From NCBI RefSeq assembly GCF_900110435.1, contig NZ_FODT01000001.1:434001-498000 (forward strand): DNA of 64,000 bases. The letters run 5' to 3'. The DNA is from Rhodopseudomonas pseudopalustris (GTDB lineage: Bacteria; Pseudomonadota; Alphaproteobacteria; Rhizobiales; Xanthobacteraceae). How positions within the stretch are numbered: the stretch's first letter is position 1; every line of letters begins with the position of its first letter. A model generated the notes under the pieces. That model saw nothing but the letters and a program-made list of their open reading frames with translations, was not told the origin of the DNA and searched no databases. Position numbers and translations under genes: made by a program. This document shows positions 8,606-18,488 of this stretch, piece after piece.

Positions 8606-8879
8606 TCGATTTGGCCACACGCCAGCTCCCGCATAAGCGAGGTGACAGCCATCGTGGCCCGTAACATCGATCCGATGGAACACGCCATCCTTTCGTTCTG
8701 CGCATTCAATACAGGCCGCAGACAGCGGCCATCAAGGAAACAGAACGATTGCTAAGCGAGACCACCCCGGTATCCGATGGCGCGCCGTTTCGGTGAGGCG
8801 TGGAGTGGACGGCGCCTACATTCGGCGCCCAAGCGACGCTGTAAGATTCGAGTGACTATCCCGTCAATCATCAACGCGG

Positions 8880-9075
8880 CAGATAGTGCCGGCTATGGAG
8901 CTCCGTTTCGAAAGGCCAATTCTCGGTCCGTGATCGATCAGATTGAAGCGGACGACCACGCCGTCCGGATCATCCCAGGCAGCGCCGCGCGCGAACAGGT
9001 CCTCGCAGGAAAAACGTCCATGCGACCAGTGTCGCAGTCTGTCCGCAAATGGCGCGCCATTCAGAACAAAACTGC
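8880..9075 (+). pseudogene. Remnant B: C-terminal end of a large serine recombinase
   Basis: A second relic parallel to remnant A: YGAPFRKANSRSVIDQIEAD, then HAVRIIPGSAAREQVLAG and VRKWRA. The alignment with A is collinear over about 180 bases, including the terminal CAAATGGCGCGCC. Upstream coding sequence is absent, so this is a decayed copy. It suggests an earlier integration event that used the same type of enzyme. Confidence 0.65.
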
Positions 9076-9557
9076 GAACTCGTATGTTATTGAAATAGCG
9101 CTACAATTCTGCAGGTGTTACCCGTTCCGGGTTCCTCGCGGTTATGGCCAAGTTCACGGGCGATAGGCTGCAGTCGGTTGAACAGCGGACATCTGCCCGC
9201 AATTGAGCTTCGCCGCTCGTGAGCCATAGCAGACTCAATGTATGAGGTTTACTTTGTCGTAGAGACCAAGGCCCCCTCCTGTCTGAGAGTGGCGACTCGG
9301 ACGCGACCACCAGCGGCGCTGTCGACCCGACCAGCCGCGTGCAGCGGGGCGCTTCCACACAGTCTTGCATTGCGGTCCTGGCCGACCCAAACGCAGCTCA
9401 GGCCATCGGGTAGCAATGACGATATTCTTGCTGTCGGCGCCGACCTTACAGATCACCCTTCGCAACGGGACGCCAGAAGTGGTGCGGTCGTGGAAGCGAA
9501 ATCCTGACGTCGTCGCGATAAGCGTAATCGCAGTCACCAAGCCGCGATGTCGCGGGA
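9076..9557. other. Non-coding or decayed stretch
   Basis: Between recombinase remnant B and the AraC regulator gene I see only short, mutually overlapping open frames with no recognisable family motif, no tRNA and no clear repeat. It is probably eroded island DNA. Confidence 0.45.
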
Positions 9558-10514
9558 TCAACTTCGAGTGCGGCGATATGCCAGTGGCGTGCGACCCGTC
9601 GCCTTCCGAAACGCTGACACGAAATGGCTCGATTCACTGAAACCCAGCATGTTCGATATCTTGCCAATCGGGAACGCTGTCGTTGATAGCAGCGTCTTGG
9701 CCTGTTCCATCCTCATATGGCGATGATATCGGATTGGAGACAAGCCGTACTTCTTCTGGAAGGCGCGGACAAACGAGAATGCCGGCATGTCGACGGACGT
9801 CGCAAGCATTCCGAGATCGATGGTGCCACAGATGTGATCCCGCATCAGTTGCAGTGCTCGGTCGAGGTCAGGATCCAGACCGCGAGATCGAACCGCCATG
9901 CTGGTGCAGTAGCGCGCTGTCGAATAGTGGGAAACGACCCTCCCGGCCATCAAGATCGCTGCTTCTTCGGCGAAGGCACGGCTCGTGGGCCGGGGATCAT
10001 TGATGTTTTCGACTACTTCTCTGCCGAGGGAGACCAGGAACGGGTCGTCCGTGCCCAGCATTGGATCTTCCATTTCGATATCGATCGAATGAGAATGGAT
10101 CGCCGAGCCGATCGCGCGCGCCGTCTCCTCCGCGAAGAATACTTTCAGAAATTTGACGGTGCTACTCGCCGAAACGCTCGCCGATAGGGTGGCGTTGGCT
10201 GGCGCGACGCGAAATCGCCCGCTCTGAAGCGGGCCGGTTCTTATGGTGGTTTCACCGCAGAGCAAAGTCATGTCGTCCACAGGCGTCAACACCATCGATA
10301 GTTCGCAGAAGGCTTTGGTGGAGAGAGACATCTCTCTTTGAACAACGCCCGGCCAGTCGATAGACCAGTATCCCACCTCGATCTTTCTTTGAGACCATGA
10401 CCTGATCGCGGATCGGGGGGGCCTCCCGACCTGTTCGCTTGCACGGTCCACCGCAGACACCCTCTTCGGTTCGGCCAATGCAGTTCTCCAGTTCGAGTCG
10501 AATCGGCGACGCAA
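9558..10514 (-). CDS. AraC-family transcriptional regulator
   Basis: This 318-aa protein ends in a typical AraC/XylS DNA-binding domain (about residues 215-318). The first helix-turn-helix is around DLGMLATSVDMPAFSFVRAF. The second holds PIGKISNMLGFSESSHFVSAF and is followed by RKATGRTPLAYRR. The N-terminal 200 residues form an effector-type domain of unknown ligand. The likely start is a TTG at 10514 with GGGAG eight bases upstream; no in-frame ATG occurs until about residue 63. It stands alone among decayed DNA, with no obvious target operon nearby other than the chemoreceptor and c-di-GMP genes to the right. Confidence 0.85.
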   Translation of the reverse strand: MRRRFDSNWRTALAEPKRVSAVDRASEQVGRPPRSAIRSWSQRKIEVGYWSIDWPGVVQREMSLSTKAFCELSMVLTPVDDMTLLCGETTIRTGPLQSGRFRVAPANATLSASVSASSTVKFLKVFFAEETARAIGSAIHSHSIDIEMEDPMLGTDDPFLVSLGREVVENINDPRPTSRAFAEEAAILMAGRVVSHYSTARYCTSMAVRSRGLDPDLDRALQLMRDHICGTIDLGMLATSVDMPAFSFVRAFQKKYGLSPIRYHRHMRMEQAKTLLSTTAFPIGKISNMLGFSESSHFVSAFRKATGRTPLAYRRTRS

Positions 10515-11287
10515 TATTGTTAGCTCCCGACATCGTTCTAGTGATTGCCCCCAATCAATCCGGATCAGGCTCGATTTCCCGGAGCACGACCAGAAACCGC
10601 ATCGCCTGTCCGGATGCCGAACGAGCGAATCTGCGAGTGAAAGTTGTTTTCATTCCTGTGGGTCCAGCTCGTTCTCCCGCAGTCCGATGAACGGTGGCGC
10701 TCTACGCGTTGGCTGCTGATCTGCCGCCCCGAGATCGAAGACATCATCCCGGGCAGGTCGTTTTCCTGGACGTTCCAGCCGGGACGAATGACCGGCGAAT
10801 CAATCGCGGCCAGCGGCATGAAGGGTGGTAGCAAGTGCCGCGATCGGTGCGGCGAATAGCGGAGCACCTCACCGCGTTCAATTGTCAGATCGATATGACG
10901 AAAATATCGCAAGAGACGCGCTGGACGACGCAGATCAACCCGCGCCGGCAATGCACGGCAATAAGAATTAGCAAGAACGCAAGTTATACGCGCCAATCTC
11001 AACATCCGACAGTTTGGTTCGAAATGATTCTTTCACGGGGACGCTTGGCCGCCTGAGCGGGGCCGGATCGACACACTGTTCGGATGGACGACAAACGGTC
11101 GGCGTCGGCCTGTAGCAAACAACGACTCCGTCCTTCGAGCTCCCCAGTGCAAGTTTCCTCCGTCCGTGCAGGAGTTCCTCCGGCCATACTGTTCAATGAA
11201 GTACTTCGCTTGTCGTTGTCGCGCCGACCGGGATCGCGGCCAGGTCTGAATGAGTGGGCATCAGAAGCTATCGACGGGAATCCTGAA
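10515..11287. other. Long intergenic region without a supported gene
   Basis: This 773-base gap lies between the divergent AraC and chemoreceptor genes. Open frames exist on both strands (one of 146 codons at 10565-11005 minus), but none shows a recognisable domain, ribosome site or plausible codon use. It must hold the promoters of both flanking genes. Confidence 0.5.
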
Positions 11288-13354
11288 ATGACCATCAAAA
11301 CCACGCGCAGCTCCGAACCGCGAACGTCCGGATTATTGGACTTGTTCACCAACAGGAAAATCGGCACCAAGGTCGCGGTCGGATTTGTTCTGATCCAGGT
11401 CCTGATGGTGGTTCTCGCCGTCCTGAATTATTTCTCATTCGAAAATGTCAGGCAGGCCTTTGTGGCGCTCGACCAGCGCGTGCAGGTCGTGGGCATCGTC
11501 CGCGACGTCGATCGCGGCTTCACCGCCTTTCGTCGGTTCGTGCGCGAATACAGCCTCACCGGTGACGAAGCGCTGATCCACGAGGCCGAGAGCCGGCAGA
11601 ACGCCCTACGGGAGAGCATCGCGCAGGGCCTGAAGGAGATCCACGATCCGTCTCGCTTGGCCAAGATGAGGGAGATCAGTCAGACATTCGAAGCGTACAC
11701 CACGTCGTTCGCAGACGTGATCCGGATGCGTCGCGAGCAGAGCACGCTGATCCGAGAGGTGCTGGATCCCACCGGTCAGAAGGCACGGCTCAAGCTCGAG
11801 CAACTTCAAGCAGCGACTACGGCCGAGGTGGGCGGAGAGACCACTTCGCTCCTCGTCGCGGAGGCGGTGAAGCAACTGCTACTGTTGAGAATCGATGTCA
11901 ACAAGGTGCTGGGTCGTCACGACCAGGCCGCCGCGGACGCCGCGGAGAAGGCCTTGGTCGACCTCAGGGGAGCGATGTCGGCGCTGAAGATTGCGATCGG
12001 TTTATCGGCCGGCCGCAAGCAAATCGGCGAGATCGAGGTCGACATCAAGAACTACGCGGATGCTTATCAAAAGGCCTCGCGCGTCGCTCACGAGGTCGAA
12101 GTGCTGGTCAATGGCGCGATGCCGAAAGTCGCGACGGTGATCGCGGACGGTGCGGCGAGCATCAAGCAGTCCGGGATTGCCGACCAGCAGATGATCGCCA
12201 AGAACACCGAAGCATTGCTCGACGACACCAAGAGCCAAATCCTGATCATCACAGTCGGTGCGGTGGCAATAGGCCTGGTGCTCGCCTGGCTGATCGGCCG
12301 CGCAATCTCCCGTCCGATCATTCGGATGTCGGGTGCAATGAAGGAATTAGCCGGCGGGAATCTTCGCGTCGATGTCCCAGGCTCTGGCCGCCTCGACGAG
12401 ATCGGCTTAATGGCGTGCACAGTCGAGGTGTTCAAGCGCAACGCTCTTGAAGTGGAACGTTTGAAGACCGAGCAAGAAGAAGCGGAGAGCCGGGTCGCTG
12501 CCGAACATAAGGCGGAGATGCATCGGCTTGCCGACAATTTTGAAGGCGCAGTCGGTGAGATTATTCAGACCGTGACCTCGGCGTCCACCGAGCTCGAAGC
12601 TTCCGCGGGGTCGCTGACCACGACCGCGGACCGTTCTCAGCAGCTTGCCACGACTGTGGCAGCGGCATCCGAACAGGCTTCCGCCAACGTCCAGTCGGTG
12701 GCGTCCGCGACCGAGGAGATGGCGTCGTCGATATCCGAGATCAGCCGTCAGGTGCAGACTTCGGCGCGGATCGCGGGCGAGGCTGTCGATCAGGCCCGCA
12801 AGACCAACGATCGCATCGGTCAACTTGCCGACGCAGCGAATCGGATCGGCGACGTCGTCGATCTGATCAACACCATCGCCGGCCAGACCAATCTGCTGGC
12901 GCTCAACGCCACCATCGAGGCAGCCCGCGCCGGCGACGCCGGCCGCGGCTTCGCGGTCGTGGCTCAGGAGGTCAAGGCGCTCGCCGAGCAGACGGCCAAG
13001 GCCACCGGGGAGATCAGCCAGCAAGTTTCCGGAATGCAGGCCGCGACCCAGGATTCGGTCGGGGCCATCCGGGAGATCGGCGGTACCATCGAGCGGATGT
13101 CGGAGATCGCCTCGACGATCGCCTCCGCGGTGGAGGAACAGGGCGCGGCCACGCAGGAGATCTCCCGCAACGTGCAGCAGGCCGCGCAAGGCACCCAGCA
13201 GGTCTCGTCGAACATCTGCGATGTTCAGCGGGGCGCCACTGAGACCGGTTCGGCGTCGACCCAAGTGCTGGCGGCTGTGCAATCGCTGTCGCGGGACAGC
13301 AACCGGCTCAAGGACGAGGTCACCCGTTTCGTGGAGACGGTGCGAGCGGCGTGA
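11288..13354 (+). CDS. Methyl-accepting chemotaxis protein (transmembrane chemoreceptor)
   Basis: This 688-aa receptor signals to the CheA kinase. Residues about 27-49 form TM1, a long helical sensor region (about 50-317) faces the periplasm, and TM2 is near 318-338 ([20 protein letters not shown]). A HAMP linker follows, then the cytoplasmic coiled coil with the conserved tip [20 protein letters not shown] and [13 protein letters not shown]. The roughly 270-residue all-helical sensor fits a helical bimodular (HBM) domain, which binds small acids or amines in other bacteria. I chose the ATG at 11288; the open frame continues 68 codons upstream without receptor features. No pentapeptide CheR tether is seen at the C-terminus (ETVRAA). 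It lies beside a c-di-GMP enzyme gene on the same strand. Confidence 0.93.
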   Translation: MTIKTTRSSEPRTSGLLDLFTNRKIGTKVAVGFVLIQVLMVVLAVLNYFSFENVRQAFVALDQRVQVVGIVRDVDRGFTAFRRFVREYSLTGDEALIHEAESRQNALRESIAQGLKEIHDPSRLAKMREISQTFEAYTTSFADVIRMRREQSTLIREVLDPTGQKARLKLEQLQAATTAEVGGETTSLLVAEAVKQLLLLRIDVNKVLGRHDQAAADAAEKALVDLRGAMSALKIAIGLSAGRKQIGEIEVDIKNYADAYQKASRVAHEVEVLVNGAMPKVATVIADGAASIKQSGIADQQMIAKNTEALLDDTKSQILIITVGAVAIGLVLAWLIGRAISRPIIRMSGAMKELAGGNLRVDVPGSGRLDEIGLMACTVEVFKRNALEVERLKTEQEEAESRVAAEHKAEMHRLADNFEGAVGEIIQTVTSASTELEASAGSLTTTADRSQQLATTVAAASEQASANVQSVASATEEMASSISEISRQVQTSARIAGEAVDQARKTNDRIGQLADAANRIGDVVDLINTIAGQTNLLALNATIEAARAGDAGRGFAVVAQEVKALAEQTAKATGEISQQVSGMQAATQDSVGAIREIGGTIERMSEIASTIASAVEEQGAATQEISRNVQQAAQGTQQVSSNICDVQRGATETGSASTQVLAAVQSLSRDSNRLKDEVTRFVETVRAA

Positions 13355-13481
13355 GGGGGTTGGGAGCGGCGTCGATGCGTCAATCGACCGTCGTCGGATA
13401 TTTGTGAAGCCGAGGTGTCGAGATGTCGCAAGATAGCCGCCCAAACCGCCGAACTCTCGCCAAGTGCACTGGAACGCGGCT

Positions 13482-15713
13482 ATGATCTCAGCCCCGCTTC
13501 CGGACAACGAGCAGGCGCGGCTCGCCGCGCTGCGCCGATATGATATTCTCGATACCCCGCCGGAGGATTGTTTCGACATATTCCCTCGGCTGGTCGTCCG
13601 GGCCATCGGCGCCCCCTCGGCCGTGATCAGCTTTGTCGACAGAGAGCGTCAATGGTTCAAGGCCCGGATCAATGTCGGCGATCAACAGACACCGCGCGAT
13701 ATAGCGTTCTGCGCGCATGCGATCCTTTTTGAGCGCCCGCTCGTCGTTGCGGATGCGACGATCGATCCGCGGTTCCACGACAACCCGCTGGTGACCGCAC
13801 CGGGCGGCATGCGGTTCTACGCAGGTGCCCCGATACGAACCGCGGATGGCTTCCCTATCGGCGTGCTCTGCGCGATCGACAAGGTCCCGCGCCTCCTCGG
13901 AAAAGCGCAGCTGGAGACGCTCAGAGAGCTGGCGTCGCTGGTCGCCGACCAGCTCGAACTGCGACTGGCGAATCGGCGTCTCGCTCGCGAACTCGCGGAA
14001 CGCGAACGCACCGAGAACCATCTGCTGTCGATGAGCCGAACGCTAGAACTGTCGAACCTGCGCCTGGATGCGGCACTCAACAACTTTCTCCATGGGCTGT
14101 GCATGTTCGACGGCGACCGCAAGGTGGTGGTGTCGAATGCACGATTCTCCGAAATCTACTCTCTGGAACCCGACGAAATCGAGTGCGGTGTTCCTTTGAG
14201 CGCGATCCAGTCGGTGTGCCGGGAACGCGGGACGTTCGTGGAAACCTGGTCGGAACGTCGGCTTGGTCGATCTTCGCACGAGATCTCCGAAGTGAGTTCG
14301 CTTCTAGACGGGCGGGCGATCCTGGTGCGCTGTCAACCAGTCGCAGGTGGTGGCTGGATGACGGTGCACGAGGACATCACCGAACGCTATCGCAGCGAAC
14401 AGCAAATCGCCCATATGGCCCGCCACGATCTGTTGACCGGCCTGCTCAACCGCGGAGCCTTCCACGAAAGGATGGATGAGGCTTGTGCACGCCTGCGCCG
14501 CTGGGGTGAGACCTTCTCGGTCATCATGCTGGACCTCGACCGCTTCAAGCTGGTCAACGATTCGCTCGGACATCCGGCGGGGGATGCCTTGCTGCGCGCG
14601 GTCGTCTCGCGACTCAAGGCGTGCATCCGCGAAACGGATGTCCTGGCGCGACTCGGCGGTGACGAGTTCGCCGTGCTGCAGACGAGGACGAAGGACTCCT
14701 ACGAAGAGGCGGTGGCATTCGCGGACCGTATCGTCAATTGTCTGATCGATCCGATCGAAATCGAAGGACATCAGCTCGTCATCAGCACCAGCGCGGGGAT
14801 CGCGCTGGCCCCCCAGCACGGCACGGATTCCGACGAACTGATCAAAAACGCCGACCTCGCGCTCTATCAAGCCAAGGCGGCCGGTCGAAACGGATACGTC
14901 ACCTTCGAAACGGCGATGAAGGATCGTGCCAATGCGCGCCAACAACTCGAAGGAGAGCTGCGACAAGCCATTCTGCACCGAGAATTCGATCTGTACTATC
15001 AGCCTCAAGTGGACGCAAGGTCTGGACGAGTGATCGGCGCGGAGGCGCTGCTCCGCTGGCGCCACCCAAGGCGAGGCTTCGTGCCGCCGTCCGAATTCAT
15101 TCCGATCGCGGAGGAAACCGGCCTGATCGAGAAACTCGGCGAATGGGTTCTGACGGAGGCTACCACCGAAGCCATTCGCTGGCCGGCCCCCATCAAACTC
15201 GCGATCAATCTCTCTCCGATCCAGCTGACTCGCGGCAAGTTGGTCGACACTGTGACGCAAGCTCTGCGATTCTCTGGGCTGCCTCCCGGACGCTTGGAGG
15301 TGGAGATCACGGAAACCGTGTTTCTGGAGGACGAAGTCAACAACCTCGCCGTCATTAGGCAGCTACGGGCGCTCGGGGTATCGGTCGCCCTAGACGATTT
15401 CGGGACAGGATACTCGTCGCTCAGCTATCTGACGAGGTTTCCGTTCGATCAAATCAAAATCGACAAGTTCTTCAGCATGAACCTGATCGACCGACGCGAC
15501 TGCGCCGCAATCGTCTCCTCGGTAATAACCCTAGCGCGAGGATTGGGTATCTCGACTGTCGCCGAAGGCGTTGAGACTGTGCGTCAGTTCGAGCTGCTGC
15601 GGGAGGCGGGCGTCGACTACTTCCAGGGATATCTGTTCGGTCCCCCAGTGCCGGCTTCGGCGCTCGATTTCGGTACTGCTCAAGCCGTCGCGCGCATTAC
15701 GGAGGTTGCCTAA
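13482..15713 (+). CDS. GAF-PAS-GGDEF-EAL bifunctional cyclic-di-GMP synthase/phosphodiesterase
   Basis: This 743-aa protein has an N-terminal GAF domain (about 15-165), a PAS-like domain (about 200-305), a GGDEF domain and an EAL domain. The cyclase motif is intact (RLGGDEF, GGDEF at residue 392), with the RETD inhibitory site five residues upstream. The phosphodiesterase is also intact: EALLRW at 521, NLSPIQL, EITE, DDFGTGYSSL, KIDKFF, AEGVET and QGYLFG. It can therefore probably both make and degrade c-di-GMP, gated by the GAF and PAS sensors. No transmembrane segment is visible. The ATG at 13482 is preferred over a GTG six codons upstream because GGA-rich sequence lies at the right distance. 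It may link chemosensing to motility or attachment. Confidence 0.93.
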   Translation: MISAPLPDNEQARLAALRRYDILDTPPEDCFDIFPRLVVRAIGAPSAVISFVDRERQWFKARINVGDQQTPRDIAFCAHAILFERPLVVADATIDPRFHDNPLVTAPGGMRFYAGAPIRTADGFPIGVLCAIDKVPRLLGKAQLETLRELASLVADQLELRLANRRLARELAERERTENHLLSMSRTLELSNLRLDAALNNFLHGLCMFDGDRKVVVSNARFSEIYSLEPDEIECGVPLSAIQSVCRERGTFVETWSERRLGRSSHEISEVSSLLDGRAILVRCQPVAGGGWMTVHEDITERYRSEQQIAHMARHDLLTGLLNRGAFHERMDEACARLRRWGETFSVIMLDLDRFKLVNDSLGHPAGDALLRAVVSRLKACIRETDVLARLGGDEFAVLQTRTKDSYEEAVAFADRIVNCLIDPIEIEGHQLVISTSAGIALAPQHGTDSDELIKNADLALYQAKAAGRNGYVTFETAMKDRANARQQLEGELRQAILHREFDLYYQPQVDARSGRVIGAEALLRWRHPRRGFVPPSEFIPIAEETGLIEKLGEWVLTEATTEAIRWPAPIKLAINLSPIQLTRGKLVDTVTQALRFSGLPPGRLEVEITETVFLEDEVNNLAVIRQLRALGVSVALDDFGTGYSSLSYLTRFPFDQIKIDKFFSMNLIDRRDCAAIVSSVITLARGLGISTVAEGVETVRQFELLREAGVDYFQGYLFGPPVPASALDFGTAQAVARITEVA

Positions 15714-15734
15714 CAGAATATAGGCGTACGCTGT

Positions 15735-16267
15735 TGACCAAACAGCAGCTGGACGGCCCGGAGATTGCCCGTTCGGCGGTGGATCAGCGTGGCTTTCGTC
15801 CGTCGGCCGCCTGAAGTCGCTGATCGAGCGCCAGGCGGCGAAGAGCGAGTCCGCCGACGACCGGCTGTTGGCTCTGCAGAGGCAATTCACCGACTGCGAA
15901 GATCGCATGAAGCGACTTTATCGCTCTATTGAAGACGGCATCGTTGAGCTCGACGACATCCTACGAGAGCGGTCGGCCTCCCTGAAGGCACAACGGGAGC
16001 GGGCCAAGGCGGCCCTCGACCATGCCCGCGCCGAATGCGGCATGGCGGCCGCCGTCAACGCGGAGAAATTCGACGCATTCGCCCGAATGATGAACACAAA
16101 ACTGGTTAAGGGGGACACCAACACCCGCAAGAGCTATATCCGCTTAATCATCGACGCGGTCGAGGTCGACGATCATGCTATCCGGATCGTCGGCAGCAAG
16201 GATATCCTCCAGGCTGCCATTGCCGGCAAACACCGAGAACGGAAATGTCGGTGGTTTTGTACGCAAA
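15735..16267 (+). pseudogene. Remnant C: C-terminal part of a large serine recombinase abutting tRNA-Arg
   Basis: The stretch begins with recombinase-like coding that is out of frame or interrupted, then an open frame from 15868 encodes a charged coiled coil followed by YIRLIIDAVEVDDHAIRIVG and SKDILQAAIAG. This is the coiled coil and C-terminal block of large serine (resolvase-type) recombinases. The N-terminal catalytic domain is missing. The open frame runs on antisense through the tRNA to 16371, producing the artefactual tail ARPKGFEPLTPRF. It ends on CAAATGGCGCGCC, where TGG is the complement of the tRNA CCA end. The position shows the integration site of the island. Confidence 0.75.
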
Positions 16268-16344
16268 TGGCGCGCCCGAAAGGATTCGAACCTCTGACCC
16301 CCAGATTCGTAGTCTGGTGCTCTATCCAGCTGAGCTACGGGCGC
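16268..16344 (-). tRNA. tRNA-Arg (anticodon ACG), CCA encoded
   Basis: The complement gives a 77-nt cloverleaf: acceptor 5' GCGCCCG paired with 3' CGGGCGC, D-arm GCTC...GAGC, anticodon stem CCAGA/TCTGG with loop CTACGAA (anticodon ACG at 16308-16310), a TTCGAATC T-loop, discriminator G and encoded CCA at 16268-16270. ACG is normally modified to ICG and reads CGU/CGC/CGA. The 3' end coincides with the end of a serine recombinase remnant. Confidence 0.97.
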
Positions 16345-16418
16345 CTCTGCCGCGGGTCTCGCAGGGTTTAACCCGGAGCCGCCGGCGTTCCGCAGCGACA
16401 GGCGCTGCGAAGGCCGCA

Positions 16419-16447
16419 TAGCTAGCGGCTCCCGTTCTGATTGGCAA
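16419..16447 (-). promoter_or_regulatory. Candidate promoter for tRNA-Arg
   Basis: On the minus strand TTGCCA is followed after 17 bases by TAGCTA, in the 134-base gap between the histidine kinase stop and the tRNA. Spacing is ideal and the boxes are fair; transcription would start about 70 bases before the mature tRNA. Confidence 0.4.
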
Positions 16448-16478
16448 GCGCTGCTCGCGAGCTTTCTTGAGGATCGCG

Positions 16479-18008
16479 TCAGGCCCGGGCGCGTTCGTTG
16501 CGCAGGCTGTACAGATCGACCGGACGATCGGGGATCGAAAGCCGGAATGTCGCGCCCAGCGTGCCCTCGACCAGCTTGATGTCGCCGCCATGGGCGCGCA
16601 CCAGCTCCGCCGCGATCGCCAGGCCAAGGCCAGAGCCGCCGGCCCTCGCCGAGCCGTGGAACGCCTCGAACAGATGGTCGCGGGCCTTTTGCGGCACGCC
16701 GGGGCCGGTGTCGGAGACTTCGAGAATCGTCACCGACCCCTCGCGGCGGCCGGTAATCCGGATCTGCTGCAGGGCGACCTCGTTGCGCGGCTGGCCTTCC
16801 AGAGCCTGCGCGGCGTTGCGCACCAGATTGAGCAGTACCCGGAACAGCTGGTCCGGATCGGCGTCCATGGTCAGGCCGCGCTCGATCGCGGAGACCCAGG
16901 TGATCGAGCTGACCCCGGTATCGGACGCCAGCCCTGCGGTCTCGCGCACCTCGTTGACCACCGGCTCGATCAGAATGACGCGGCGGTCCGGCGCGGCTTC
17001 CTGGGCCCGACCGTAGGACAGTGTCGACTGGCAGAAGGCGATCGCGCGCTCGAGCGAGCGCACCAGCTTCGGGGCGAAGCGCTGCACCCGCGGATCGGGA
17101 ACGCTGGAGAGCTGGTCGGACAGCAGCTGCGACGATGCCAGCAGATTGCGCAGATCGTGATTGATCTTCGACACCGCGAGGCCGAGCGCGGCGAGCCGGC
17201 TCTTCTGATGCAGCATCGACACCAGATCGCGCTGCATATCCGACAGCTCGCGCTCGGCGAGGCCGATTTCGTCGCCGCGCGGACCGGGGACCACGATCGA
17301 GGCCGGGCTTTCCGGATCGCGGCGGAAATTGACCATATTGGCGGTCAGCCGCCGCATCGGCCGCACGAACAGGAAATGCAGCGCGAGATAGATCAGCGCC
17401 GTGGTCAGGCTGGTGATGGTCAGCGACACCAGCAGCAGATTGCTGGAGAAGCGATACATCGCGATCCGCAACGGCGCCTCGTCGATCACCACCTCGATGA
17501 ATTGGGCGTTGCCTTCGGTCGGCCCCATCACCCGGATGGTCTGGTTGCCGCTCTCGAGCATGACGACGAAGGCGTCGATGATCGCGCCCCACGGCGTGAC
17601 ATTGCGCATGTCGACGACATAGTCGATCGTCGTGGGCACATTGGAACTCGCCAGCAGGCGACGTTGCTGGCCCATCTTGATCGCCACCGCGCGGGCGTCG
17701 ATGCTGTCGAGGACCTGCCGCGCCAGCGTATCCGGCACCGTCCCGGATGCCGAGGCGTCCAGCACCAGCGCTGCGGTGCTCGCGGCTGCGAGCCGATCAT
17801 TCAGCCGATTCAGACGGAAATTCGCGATCGACGGCACATAGATCAGGATTTCCGCGATCAGGATCAGCGGAATCGTCAGCAGCAGCAGCTTCCCGGACAA
17901 GCCGATCTTCGGCTCCAGGCCTCGCCGCCATACGCGCGTTTCAGGCTGTCGATCCGCTGCCTGCACCCGAATTGTCCTGACTTTCCGCTTTCGCCTGGAT
18001 CGGCGCAA
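16479..18008 (-). CDS. Sensor histidine kinase (orphan)
   Basis: This 509-aa membrane kinase has a basic N-terminus, TM1 at about 36-60, a sensor region of about 135 residues, TM2 near 190-215, a HAMP-like linker and a kinase core. The phosphoacceptor is in SKINHDLRNLL, the N-box in NLVRNAAQAL, then DTGPGVP and GGSGLGLAIA for the G boxes. A response regulator gene is not adjacent, so it is an orphan and its partner is unknown. The gene ends 135 bases before the tRNA-Arg gene on the same strand and is divergent from rpmH. Confidence 0.92.
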   Translation of the reverse strand: MRRSRRKRKVRTIRVQAADRQPETRVWRRGLEPKIGLSGKLLLLTIPLILIAEILIYVPSIANFRLNRLNDRLAAASTAALVLDASASGTVPDTLARQVLDSIDARAVAIKMGQQRRLLASSNVPTTIDYVVDMRNVTPWGAIIDAFVVMLESGNQTIRVMGPTEGNAQFIEVVIDEAPLRIAMYRFSSNLLLVSLTITSLTTALIYLALHFLFVRPMRRLTANMVNFRRDPESPASIVVPGPRGDEIGLAERELSDMQRDLVSMLHQKSRLAALGLAVSKINHDLRNLLASSQLLSDQLSSVPDPRVQRFAPKLVRSLERAIAFCQSTLSYGRAQEAAPDRRVILIEPVVNEVRETAGLASDTGVSSITWVSAIERGLTMDADPDQLFRVLLNLVRNAAQALEGQPRNEVALQQIRITGRREGSVTILEVSDTGPGVPQKARDHLFEAFHGSARAGGSGLGLAIAAELVRAHGGDIKLVEGTLGATFRLSIPDRPVDLYSLRNERARA

Positions 18009-18164
18009 AGCACCAATGTTAAAATGCGCTTTGAACCGCGCCAGGTCAAATTACCGTTCAATCATTTACGGCTTGCGCAGGCTCGGGTTTCGGGGCCTGC
18101 TATGCCTAACGCCGGCTTGGCGAGAATCGGCGGACCGATCCGGCAAAAGCGGCGTCGCGCGCAA

Positions 18165-18193
18165 TTGACGAGACCAGGTCGGTCCCGTATAAG
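18165..18193 (+). promoter_or_regulatory. Promoter of rpmH-rnpA-yidC
   Basis: TTGACG and TATAAG are separated by exactly 17 bases, about 138 bases upstream of the rpmH GTG. This is a near-consensus housekeeping promoter, as expected for a ribosomal protein operon. Confidence 0.7.
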
Positions 18194-18330
18194 CCGCGCC
18201 AACTGTCCGCGATGGCCCGGCTCGACCGGGGCGGTTCATTTTTTGGGCTGCTTACGGCTCATCTGTGAGCCTCATCATCGGGCTTACCTCAATCTTCTGA
18301 ATAACTTACCCGGCCTGCGGAGAACGACCC

Positions 18331-18465
18331 GTGAAGCGGACTTATCAACCGAGCAAATTGGTGCGCAAGCGCCGTCACGGCTTTCGTGCCCGTCTTGCCA
18401 CCGCTGGTGGCCGAAAGGTGCTGGCGGCGCGCCGCGCCCGCGGACGCAAGCGTCTGAGCGCCTGA
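18331..18465 (+). CDS. rpmH: 50S ribosomal protein L34
   Basis: This 44-aa basic protein begins [18 protein letters not shown] and ends GRKRLSA, the unmistakable L34 pattern. It starts with GTG, preceded by GGAGAA six bases upstream. It is the first gene of the rpmH-rnpA-yidC unit, 23 bases before rnpA. L34 is a small component of the large ribosomal subunit that stabilises 23S rRNA folding. Confidence 0.98.
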   Translation: MKRTYQPSKLVRKRRHGFRARLATAGGRKVLAARRARGRKRLSA

Positions 18466-18488
18466 GCGGGCCATCCCGAGATCAGATC

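Noticed and set aside
10565-11005. 146-codon minus-strand frame in the AraC-MCP gap
   Set aside because: No domain, signal or ribosome site recognised; codon use is unlike neighbours. Left as intergenic.
12407-13606. 399-codon minus-strand frame opposite the chemoreceptor
   Set aside because: The repetitive Leu/Gly/Arg product mirrors the MCP coiled coil; no ribosome site or family match.
16261-16371. Protein ending ARPKGFEPLTPRF as a genuine domain
   Set aside because: This tail is the antisense translation of the tRNA-Arg gene and is not evidence of a protein family.
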